Source: Nocardioides antri (GTDB lineage Bacteria; Actinomycetota; Actinomycetes; Propionibacteriales; Nocardioidaceae). Taken from it: a stretch of DNA of 64,000 nt. A model generated the notes under the pieces. The model worked only from the letters and a program-made list of their open reading frames with translations, did not search any database and had not been told where the DNA came from. Position 1 is the first letter of the stretch, and every line of letters starts with the position of its first letter. Shown piece after piece: positions 52,026 through 64,000 of the stretch. The stretch lies in contig NZ_VUJW01000013.1 in the NCBI RefSeq assembly GCF_008373765.1, positions 36,208 to 100,207 of the forward strand. Direction: 5' to 3'. The position numbers were made by a program, and so were the translations under genes.

Positions 52026-52580
52026 TCACCGCACCTGGGCGTCGAGCCCGGCCAGCGCGGCGTCGAGGTCGGCCCCGACGACCAGCCCGTCGACCGTGCT
52101 CCTGTCCATGAACCCGTTGTCGGCGAGCCTCCGGAGCGTGTCCACCAATGGGTCCCAGAAGCCGTCGGTGTTGAGCAGCCCGACCGGCTTCGAGTGCAGG
52201 CTCAAGGTCTGCCACGTCCAGACCTCGAACAGCTCCTCCAGGGTGCCGAGCCCGCCCGGCAGTGTCAGGAACGCCTCGGCCCGCTCGGTCATCATCGCCT
52301 TGCGCTCGTGCATCGTGTCGACGACGTGCATCTGCACGCCCGGCTCGTGCAGCCGACCCCACTCGCGCTCGACCATGAACCGCGGGATGACGCCGTAGAC
52401 GCGACCACCGCCGTCGAGCACACCCTGGGAGAGCCGTCCCATGAGGCCGGAGCCACCCCCGCCGTAGACGAGCTCGATGCCGCGGGTGGCGAGCTGTGCG
52501 CCGACGTCGTACGCCTGCTCGGCGAAGCGGGGTTCGGAGCCGTCGCGAGAACCGAGAAATATCGCGAGTCGCTGGATCAC
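52026..52580 (-). CDS. LOG-family nucleoside 5'-monophosphate phosphoribohydrolase
   Basis: 184 residues of the Rossmann-like TIGR00730 family: LAIFLGSRDGSEPRFAEQAY, LVYGGGGSGLMGRLSQGVLD, and the hallmark LPGGLGTLEELFEVWTW preceded by MHERKAMM. Proteins of this type release the base from AMP-type nucleotides (cytokinin-activating LOG); older annotations call them lysine decarboxylases, which is not supported by the motifs. GTG start; minus-strand TAACCT lies seven bases upstream, so probably leaderless. Confidence 0.9.
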   Translation of the reverse strand: MIQRLAIFLGSRDGSEPRFAEQAYDVGAQLATRGIELVYGGGGSGLMGRLSQGVLDGGGRVYGVIPRFMVEREWGRLHEPGVQMHVVDTMHERKAMMTERAEAFLTLPGGLGTLEELFEVWTWQTLSLHSKPVGLLNTDGFWDPLVDTLRRLADNGFMDRSTVDGLVVGADLDAALAGLDAQVR

Positions 52581-52587
52581 GCGTGTG

Positions 52588-52593
52588 AGGTTA
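52588..52593 (-). promoter_or_regulatory. -10 element of the LOG-family gene, leaderless type
   Basis: On the minus strand TAACCT ends seven bases before the GTG start, with no ribosome site. Confidence 0.4.
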
Positions 52594-52605
52594 GGGCAGC
52601 CGGTC

Positions 52606-53406
52606 TCAGTTCAGTGCACTGCCGATGGCCGCGAGGAAGCGCTCGCGCGGTCCGGCGTCGCCGGTCCAGGTGATCTCGGCGTCGCCGTTGCGCTTCCAGA
52701 TCCAGGTGTCGACCGCAGACGCCGTGCCGCGGACGGTGGCGGTGGGCTCACCCTCGGCAGGGACGACGAGCAGGTGCGGACCGTCGTAGCTGCGGCCCGA
52801 GTCGGGGTCGGTGCCGAAGAACATCCCGGGACTCACCCGGATCGTGGTGCCGACGTCGGTGAGCTCGATCGCGACCTGCCCCTCGCCGGGCTCGAACCGT
52901 CCCCACGCGGGCGGCTCGCCGCCGTACATCACCTCGACCAGTTCCGCGACGCCGTCGGCGGCGAGCGTGGGATCGAGGGGAGTGACCACGCCGGCCGCCT
53001 GCTCGGCGTCGAGACGGTGGATGAGCGCCTCGTGGGCCTGTCGCCGGAAAGTGAAGCCGACGGTCTGCTGGTCGTCGGCCCACGACCAGGCCGGCTCCGC
53101 GGGATCGGCGGCGGCGAGCGCGGCGGTGAGGTCCGCGGACGACCGGTCGAAGAACGCGAGCAGTCCGCCGTGGTCGCCCGGCCGCTCCGGGTGGGCGTCG
53201 TCCTCGGGTGGCCCGGCCGGGCGGTGGGAGATCACCTGGGACCAGAACCACTGCACCTCGCCGAGGTGCCAGAGCAGGTCGGCGGCGGACCAGTCGGGAC
53301 AGGCGGGGACGCGTGCCTCGGGGTCGCAGGTGGCGAGCACCTCCCGGAACCGGGCCGAGTCGCGGCGGAGGTGGGCGAGGTAGTCGACGTGCGAGAGACG
53401 GGTCAC
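52606..53406 (-). CDS. Maleylpyruvate-isomerase-like / TIGR03083 family protein
   Basis: 266 residues. The N-terminal DinB-like four-helix domain reads VDYLAHLRRDSARFREVLA, VPACPDWSAADLLWHLGEVQ, HEALIHRLDAEQAAG, with the histidines that bind metal in this superfamily. A C-terminal SCP2-like domain follows. Members are thought to be mycothiol-dependent enzymes, which fits an actinobacterium; the substrate is unknown. GTG 53406 is chosen because TAGCGT lies seven bases upstream and homology starts at once. Confidence 0.85.
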   Translation of the reverse strand: MTRLSHVDYLAHLRRDSARFREVLATCDPEARVPACPDWSAADLLWHLGEVQWFWSQVISHRPAGPPEDDAHPERPGDHGGLLAFFDRSSADLTAALAAADPAEPAWSWADDQQTVGFTFRRQAHEALIHRLDAEQAAGVVTPLDPTLAADGVAELVEVMYGGEPPAWGRFEPGEGQVAIELTDVGTTIRVSPGMFFGTDPDSGRSYDGPHLLVVPAEGEPTATVRGTASAVDTWIWKRNGDAEITWTGDAGPRERFLAAIGSALN

Positions 53407-53413
53407 GGCGGGG

Positions 53414-53419
53414 ACGCTA
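53414..53419 (-). promoter_or_regulatory. -10 element of the TIGR03083-type gene, leaderless type
   Basis: TAGCGT on the minus strand ends seven bases before the GTG start. No ribosome site. Confidence 0.4.
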
Positions 53420-53466
53420 CGGTGGGGCGGCGACAGGGGCGACCGGTTTAGGGGCCCGATGCGTGA

Positions 53467-54950
<1,484 letters not shown>

Positions 54951-54975
54951 TCGTCACCGAAGGAACAAACCCACC

Positions 54976-56127
54976 ATGAGCGTCACCACCCCTGCCGGCT
55001 TCACCGCCGCCGGCGTGCACTGCGGCCTCAAGGCCAACGGCAACCTGGATCTTGCCCTGATCGTCAACCAGGGCCCGCACTTCGACTCCGCCAGCGTCTT
55101 CACCGCCAACCGCTGCAAGGCCAACCCGGTGCTCTGGAGCGAGCAGGCCGTCAAGGACGGCGTGGTCAAGGCGGTCGTCCTCAACTCCGGCGGCGCCAAC
55201 TGCTACACCGGCGCCGAGGGCTTCCAGACCACCCACGAGGTCGCCGAGCGGGTCGCCGCGAACCTCGGCATCGGGGCCATCGACGTGGTCGTCTGCTCGA
55301 CCGGACTGATCGGCCTGCGCAACGACCGGCCGACCCTGCTGGCGGGCGTCGACGCCGTACACGCCGCACTGGACGCCGACGGGGGAGACGACGCGGCGCA
55401 CGCGATCATGACCACCGACTCGGTCAGCAAGCAGGTCGTGGTGGCCCGCGACGGGTGGTCGATCGGCGGGATGGCCAAGGGCGCCGGCATGCTCGCGCCC
55501 CAGCTCGCCACGATGCTCGTCGTCATCACCACCGACGCGGTCGTCCCCGCTGCGGAGCTCGACGCGGCGCTGCGCGCGTCCACCCGGGTCAGCTTCGACC
55601 GGCTCGACTCCGACGGCTGCATGTCGACCAACGACACGGTGACGGTGATGGCGAGCGGCGCGAGCGGGGTCACGCCGAGCCCGGAGGAGTTCACAGCGGC
55701 GCTGACCGAGGTCTGCATGTCGCTGGCGATGCAGCTGCTGGCCGACGCCGAGGGCGCGGACCACGAGATCGCGATCACCGCCGTCAACGCAGCGACCGAG
55801 GACGAGGCGGTCGAGGTCTGCCGCAGCGTCGCCCGGAGCAACCTGTTCAAGGCCGCGATCTTCGGCAACGACCCCAACTGGGGGCGGGTCCTGGCGTCGA
55901 TCGGCACGACGAAGGCCGCGTTCGACCCGGCCGACCTCGACGTGGCGATGAACGGCGTCTGGGTGTGCCGGAACTCCGGCCCGGCCGAGGACCCCGCCGG
56001 CATCGACCTGAAGCCGCGCAAGGTCACGGTGACCATCGACCTCAAGGCCGGTGACGCCGAGGCGACCGTCTGGACCAACGACCTGACCCACGCCTACGTC
56101 CACGAGAACAGCGCCTACAGCTCATGA
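54976..56127 (+). CDS. argJ: Ornithine acetyltransferase / N-acetylglutamate synthase
   Basis: Recycles the acetyl group from N-acetylornithine to glutamate; in many actinobacteria it also starts the pathway. 383 residues: [34 protein letters not shown], and the self-cleavage site in [20 protein letters not shown], where the Thr of ATML becomes the nucleophile of the beta chain. [13 protein letters not shown] and the closing ENSAYSS agree. No argA is seen in the window. The stop overlaps argB. Confidence 0.97.
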   Translation: MSVTTPAGFTAAGVHCGLKANGNLDLALIVNQGPHFDSASVFTANRCKANPVLWSEQAVKDGVVKAVVLNSGGANCYTGAEGFQTTHEVAERVAANLGIGAIDVVVCSTGLIGLRNDRPTLLAGVDAVHAALDADGGDDAAHAIMTTDSVSKQVVVARDGWSIGGMAKGAGMLAPQLATMLVVITTDAVVPAAELDAALRASTRVSFDRLDSDGCMSTNDTVTVMASGASGVTPSPEEFTAALTEVCMSLAMQLLADAEGADHEIAITAVNAATEDEAVEVCRSVARSNLFKAAIFGNDPNWGRVLASIGTTKAAFDPADLDVAMNGVWVCRNSGPAEDPAGIDLKPRKVTVTIDLKAGDAEATVWTNDLTHAYVHENSAYSS

Positions 56128-57095
56128 CCGACCACAGCACTGATGGGGCCAACGACATCGTGATCGAGACGACGTTCCACAACCCCGGCCGGCCGGACCC
56201 CAAGAAGGCCTCCACCCTGGCCGCGGCGCTGCCGTGGCTGAAGGCCTACCACGGCAAGGTCGTCGTGGTGAAGTACGGCGGCAACGCCATGACCGACCCC
56301 GACCTCAAGACGGCGTTCGCCGAGGACATCGCGTTCCTCCGGTTCGCCGGCTTCAAGCCGGTCGTCGTGCACGGCGGCGGCCCGCAGATCTCCCAGATGC
56401 TCAACCGGCTCGGCATCGAGTCGGAGTTCCGCGGCGGCCTGCGGGTGACCACCCCCGAGGCGATGGACGTCGTCCGGATGGTGCTCGTGGGCCAGGTGCA
56501 GCGGGAGCTGGTCGGGCTGATCAACGAGCACGGCCCGCTCGCCGTCGGCCTGTCCGGCGAGGACGCCGGCCTGTTCACCGCCGAGGCGGCGAACACGGTC
56601 GTCGACGGCGAGGAGGTCGACCTCGGCCTGGTCGGCGAGGTCGCCCAGGTCCGCCCCGAGGCGGTCCGCGACCTGATCGAGGCCGGCCGGATCCCGGTCG
56701 TCTCGAGCGTCGCCCCCGACGTCGACGGCATCGTCCACAACGTCAACGCGGACTCCGCCGCGGCCGCCCTGGCGATCGCCCTCGGCGCCGAGAAGCTGCT
56801 CGTCCTCACCGACGTCGAGGGGCTCTACCTCGACTGGCCGGACCCCGAGGAGGTCATCGGCGAGATCGGCCCCGAGGCGCTGGAGGAGATCCTCCCGACC
56901 CTTGCGAGCGGGATGATCCCCAAGATGGGCGCCTGCCTGCAGGCGGTGAAGGGGGGAGTGCAGCGGGCCACCGTCGTCGACGGGCGGGAGCCGCACGCCG
57001 TGCTCCTCGAGCTGTTCACCGACGAGGGCGTCGGCACCCAGGTTTTGCCGGGCGTGACCACGAAGACCCGGAAGGCTCGGGAGGTCGAGGCATGA
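56124..57095 (+). CDS. argB: Acetylglutamate kinase
   Basis: Phosphorylates N-acetylglutamate, usually the arginine-inhibited step. 323 residues: [72 protein letters not shown] and [17 protein letters not shown]. The N-terminal ~30 residues include the helix present in arginine-sensitive enzymes. Overlaps both neighbours by four bases. Confidence 0.97.
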   Translation: MTDHSTDGANDIVIETTFHNPGRPDPKKASTLAAALPWLKAYHGKVVVVKYGGNAMTDPDLKTAFAEDIAFLRFAGFKPVVVHGGGPQISQMLNRLGIESEFRGGLRVTTPEAMDVVRMVLVGQVQRELVGLINEHGPLAVGLSGEDAGLFTAEAANTVVDGEEVDLGLVGEVAQVRPEAVRDLIEAGRIPVVSSVAPDVDGIVHNVNADSAAAALAIALGAEKLLVLTDVEGLYLDWPDPEEVIGEIGPEALEEILPTLASGMIPKMGACLQAVKGGVQRATVVDGREPHAVLLELFTDEGVGTQVLPGVTTKTRKAREVEA

Positions 57096-58309
57096 GCATC
57101 ACGTCCCACTGGACCGAGCGCTACGCCGACGCGCTGATGAACACCTTCGGCCCGCCCAAGCTCGTGCTGACCCGCGGCAAGGGCGCCCACGTGTGGGACG
57201 CCGACGGCCGGGAGTACGTCGACCTCCTCGGCGGCATCGCCGTCAACGCGCTGGGGCACGCCCACCCGCGACTGACCGCCGCCGTGACCGAGCAGCTCGG
57301 CACGCTCGGCCACATCTCGAACTTCTTCGCCAGCGCACCCCAGATCGAGCTGGCCGAGCGGCTCGGCACCTTGCTGGTCGAGCCTGTCGAGACCCGCGAG
57401 ACGAAGGTGTTCTTCACGAACTCCGGTGCCGAGGCCAACGAGGCGGCGTTCAAGCTCACCCGCCGCACCGGCCGCACCAAGATCGTGGCGGCTGCTGGGT
57501 CATTTCATGGCCGGACCATGGGCGCCCTCGCGCTGACGTCCAAGCTCGCCTACCGCGAGCCGTTCGAGCCGCTGCCCGGTGACGTGGTCTTCGTCCCGTA
57601 CGGCGACGTCGCCGCCCTCGAGGCGGCCGTCGACGACCGGACCGCCGCCGTGCTGGTCGAGCCGATCCAGGGAGAGGCCGGCGTCGTCGTACCCCCGGTC
57701 GACTACCTACCCTCCGCGCAGCGGATCGCCCACGAGCACGGCGCGCTGCTCTGGCTCGACGAGGTGCAGACCGGGGTCGGCCGGACGGGCACTTGGTTCG
57801 CCCACCAGCACCCCGACCTGGTCAGCGACCGGGTCGTGCCGGACATCGTGACCCTCGCCAAGGGCCTCGCCGGCGGCATCCCGATCGGCGCGTGCATCGC
57901 GACCGGCGGGTCGGGCAAGCTCTTCGACCCCGGCAACCACGGCACGACGTTCGGGGGCAACCCGGTCGCCGCCGCGGCGGCGCTGGCCGTGATCGACGTC
58001 ATCGAGGACGACGGCCTGCTCGAGCACGTGTCCCGGCTGGGCGCGCGGATCCGCCAACTTCTCGCAGCCGACCCGCGGGTGACCGAGGTCCGCGGCGCCG
58101 GCCTCCTGATCGGGCTCGACCTGGCGGAGCCGAAGGCGGCCGAGGTCGCCGCCGCTGCCCAGGACGCGGGCTACATCGTCAACGCGCCGACGCCGGAGCG
58201 GATCCGGCTGGCGCCACCGCTGGTGCTGACCGACGCCGACTCCGACGCGTTCCTCGCGGCGTGGCCGGCCATCCTCGATGCCGCAGGCGTCGGAAAGGAA
58301 ATCGCATGA
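57092..58309 (+). CDS. argD: Acetylornithine aminotransferase
   Basis: PLP class III aminotransferase. 405 residues: [78 protein letters not shown] and the PLP lysine in [17 protein letters not shown]. Around residues 95-101 the sequence LVEPVET is encoded by a copy of the dispersed palindromic repeat (57374-57394), in the loop just before [11 protein letters not shown]. Overlaps argB and argF by four bases each. Confidence 0.97.
   Translation: MSITSHWTERYADALMNTFGPPKLVLTRGKGAHVWDADGREYVDLLGGIAVNALGHAHPRLTAAVTEQLGTLGHISNFFASAPQIELAERLGTLLVEPVETRETKVFFTNSGAEANEAAFKLTRRTGRTKIVAAAGSFHGRTMGALALTSKLAYREPFEPLPGDVVFVPYGDVAALEAAVDDRTAAVLVEPIQGEAGVVVPPVDYLPSAQRIAHEHGALLWLDEVQTGVGRTGTWFAHQHPDLVSDRVVPDIVTLAKGLAGGIPIGACIATGGSGKLFDPGNHGTTFGGNPVAAAAALAVIDVIEDDGLLEHVSRLGARIRQLLAADPRVTEVRGAGLLIGLDLAEPKAAEVAAAAQDAGYIVNAPTPERIRLAPPLVLTDADSDAFLAAWPAILDAAGVGKEIA
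57374..57394. repeat. Dispersed palindromic repeat, copy in argD
   Basis: CTGGTCGAGCCTGTCGAGACC is the reverse complement of the carA copy with one change in 21. It is read in frame as Leu-Val-Glu-Pro-Val-Glu-Thr between two conserved ArgD blocks. Confidence 0.7.
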
Positions 58310-59182
58310 GGCACTTCCTCCGTGACGACGACCTGAGCCCGGCCGAGCAGTCCGAGGTGCTGGCGCTCGCGGCTGCGATGAAGGCGAAGCCGTTCGACCA
58401 CCAGCCGTTCGCGGGCCCGCAGACGGTCGCGATGATCTTCGACAAGCCCACGCTGCGGACCCAGGCCTCCTTCGCCGCCGGCATCGCCGAGCTCGGCGGG
58501 CACCCGCTCCTCGTCGAGGGGAAGCTGGCCGGCATCGGCAACCGGGAGTCCGTCGCCGACGTCGCGCGGGTCCTCGGCCGCCAGGCGTCGGCCATCGTCT
58601 GGCGCACCTACGAGCAGAGCCGGATCGACGAAATGGCGGCCTACGCCGGCGTGCCGGTCGTCAATGCGCTGACCGACGAGTTCCACCCGTGCCAGCTGCT
58701 CGCCGACCTGCTGACCATCCAGGAGCACAAGGGCGCCCTGGCCGGGCTGAAGGTGGCGTTCCTCGGTGACGCGGCCTGCAACATGGGCAACTCCTGGGCA
58801 CTGGCCGGTGCGATCGCGGCGATGGAGGTGAGGTTCGGGTGCCCGGACGGCTTCGCGCCGGCCTACGGCTCCTCGACCGTCACCGACGACCCGATCGCAG
58901 CCGTGGATGGCGCCGACGTCGTCGTGACGGACACCTGGGTCTCGATGGGCAAGGAGGAGGAGGCCGAGGCACGACGGGCGACCTTCGCGCCGTACTCCGT
59001 CACCTCCGAGCTGATGGCCCACGCGAAGCCCGACGCGATCGTGCTGCACTGCCTGCCGGCCTACCGCGGCTCCGAGATCGCCGCCGACGTGCTGGACGGG
59101 CCGCAGAGCGTCGTCTGGGACGAGGCGGAGAACCGTCGGCACGCGCAGAAGGCCATCCTGGCCTGGCTCGAGGCGCGACGAC

Positions 59183-59190
<8 letters not shown>
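58306..59190 (+). CDS. argF: Ornithine carbamoyltransferase with atypical phosphate-binding motif
   Basis: Makes citrulline from ornithine and carbamoyl phosphate. 294 residues. The motif normally STRTR reads TLRTQ (Thr49-Gln53, within [13 protein letters not shown]). The other sites are intact: [28 protein letters not shown], and [12 protein letters not shown] with the ornithine-side cysteine. Position between argD and argR, and the HPCQ and HCLP motifs, support the OTC assignment. The altered motif suggests changed carbamoyl-phosphate binding, or a subgroup in which this is normal. Confidence 0.92.
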
Positions 59191-63634
<4,444 letters not shown>

Positions 63635-63682
63635 GCGCCGGTTCCGGGCTGCCGACCCCCCGATTTGCAAGGGGGCAGGAGG

Positions 63683-63712
63683 GTGCTGCTAACTTTCTCC
63701 ACGTCGCAGCAC
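63683..63712. repeat. Inverted repeat upstream of the rrn promoter
   Basis: GTGCTGC (63683-63689) and GCAGCAC (63706-63712), 16 bases apart. The gap contains TAACTT, which with TTGCAA at 63665 (19 bp spacing) could be a weaker upstream promoter. In the 366 bases after the glycosylase gene I see no coding region. Confidence 0.4.
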
Positions 63713-63823
63713 GCGGCTCCCACACCCGGGCCGAGAGGCCAAAGGTCCCTGGTTCGTCGTGTGCCCGGACACCGGTCGCGAACCGGCGCCGAGAAGACAT
63801 CGCAAGACAGCAGTCTCGCGGAG

Positions 63824-63852
63824 TTGACGGCCCAAACCGACACCGGTAAAGT
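63824..63852 (+). promoter_or_regulatory. rRNA operon promoter
   Basis: TTGACG, 17 bp, TAAAGT: the best housekeeping promoter in the window, with ideal spacing. Transcription would start near 63859, in front of the conserved rRNA leader. Confidence 0.8.
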
Positions 63853-63858
63853 TTCACA

Positions 63859-64000
63859 GGTTGCCCCGAAGGCAAGGCGCGAGCCGGACTTCGAGCGCGT
63901 GTGATGTTTGAGAACTCAACAGTGTGTCATGCAATTTATGTCGTTGTGCTTGTTGTACGCGGCGTCTGCATCGCTTTGGGTGTGGGTGTCGTGGGTTTTC
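63859..64000 (+). other. rRNA operon leader (16S gene beyond the window)
   Basis: The segment TGTTTGAGAACTCAACAGTG (63905-63924) is the conserved actinobacterial rRNA leader element that carries the boxA-type antitermination and processing region recognised by NusB and NusA. The following bases are T/G-rich leader. The 16S rRNA itself is not reached. Confidence 0.8.

Noticed and set aside
52026-52580. Lysine decarboxylase annotation for the LOG-family gene
   Set aside because: The PGGxGTxxE motif and length belong to nucleotide phosphoribohydrolases; no PLP site is present.

Overview
The window is one continuous piece of chromosome from a high-GC actinobacterium. Codons end almost always in G or C, many genes start with GTG, operon junctions are tight stop/start overlaps, and the gene order is the classical actinobacterial one (aroCKBQ-efp-nusB, pyrR-pyrBC-carAB-pyrDF-mihF-gmk-rpoZ-coaBC-metK-priA-def-fmt-rsmB, rib operon-hisE-hisG, infC-rpmI-rplT-trmH-pheST, argC-H). 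Protein details (actinobacterial mihF, a Walker-less PriA, an IF3 with a charged tail) fit Nocardioidaceae, most likely a Nocardioides-like organism; the genus is an inference. I see no phage, transposon, CRISPR array or tRNA gene.

Layout. 1-3.6 kb: end of the shikimate operon (aroC partial, aroK, aroB, aroQ), then efp-nusB. 3.6-12.3 kb: accessory block between nusB and pyrR, with a flavin disulfide-reductase homologue lacking the usual His/Glu pair, a proline-rich MinD-like ATPase, a GlcD-type FAD oxidase, a YdeP/FdhF-type molybdoenzyme with its FdhD sulfur carrier, a LysR regulator, and a CsbD stress protein behind a sigma-B-like promoter. 12.3-22.1 kb: the pyrimidine operon, headed by a PyrR-binding RNA loop that overlaps the pyrR ribosome binding site. 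22.1-31.1 kb: mihF, gmk, rpoZ, coaBC, metK, priA, def, fmt, rsmB. 31.1-33.8 kb: an LLM flavin monooxygenase, a stand-alone LigD-type polymerase domain, and rpe. 33.9-39.1 kb: an FMN riboswitch and ribD-ribE-ribBA-ribH, then hisE-hisG and a small PH-domain membrane protein. 39.2-42.7 kb, minus strand: a STAS-like protein with a GAF-GGDEF diguanylate cyclase, and a PLP enzyme overlapping a uridine-kinase-like gene. 42.7-52.0 kb: SseB-like protein, infC (apparent ATC start, leader hairpin), rpmI, rplT, trmH-like, an orphan histidine kinase, pheS-pheT, and a membrane-anchored beta-propeller protein. 52.0-53.4 kb, minus strand: LOG-family and TIGR03083-type proteins. 53.5-63.6 kb: a complete arginine operon (argC-[ACT]-argJ-argB-argD-argF-argR-argG-[Nudix]-argH) ending in a 3-methyladenine DNA glycosylase. 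63.65-64.0 kb: promoter and leader of an rRNA operon whose 16S gene lies beyond the window.

How it works together. Most of the window is biosynthesis (aromatic amino acids, UMP, riboflavin/FMN, SAM, CoA, histidine, arginine) and translation (EF-P, IF3, L20, L35, PheRS, Def/Fmt, rRNA methylation). Control can be read at several points: PyrR RNA loop, FMN riboswitch, infC leader hairpin, a candidate ArgR operator, a sigma-B-type promoter, and many -10 hexamers 6-8 nt before the start codon that imply leaderless mRNAs. I found no clear-cut new multi-gene defence or mobile system. The best leads are the ACT (CASTOR-type) protein inside the arg operon, the STAS/GAF-GGDEF pair, and a short palindromic repeat that appears to sit in frame inside four housekeeping genes.
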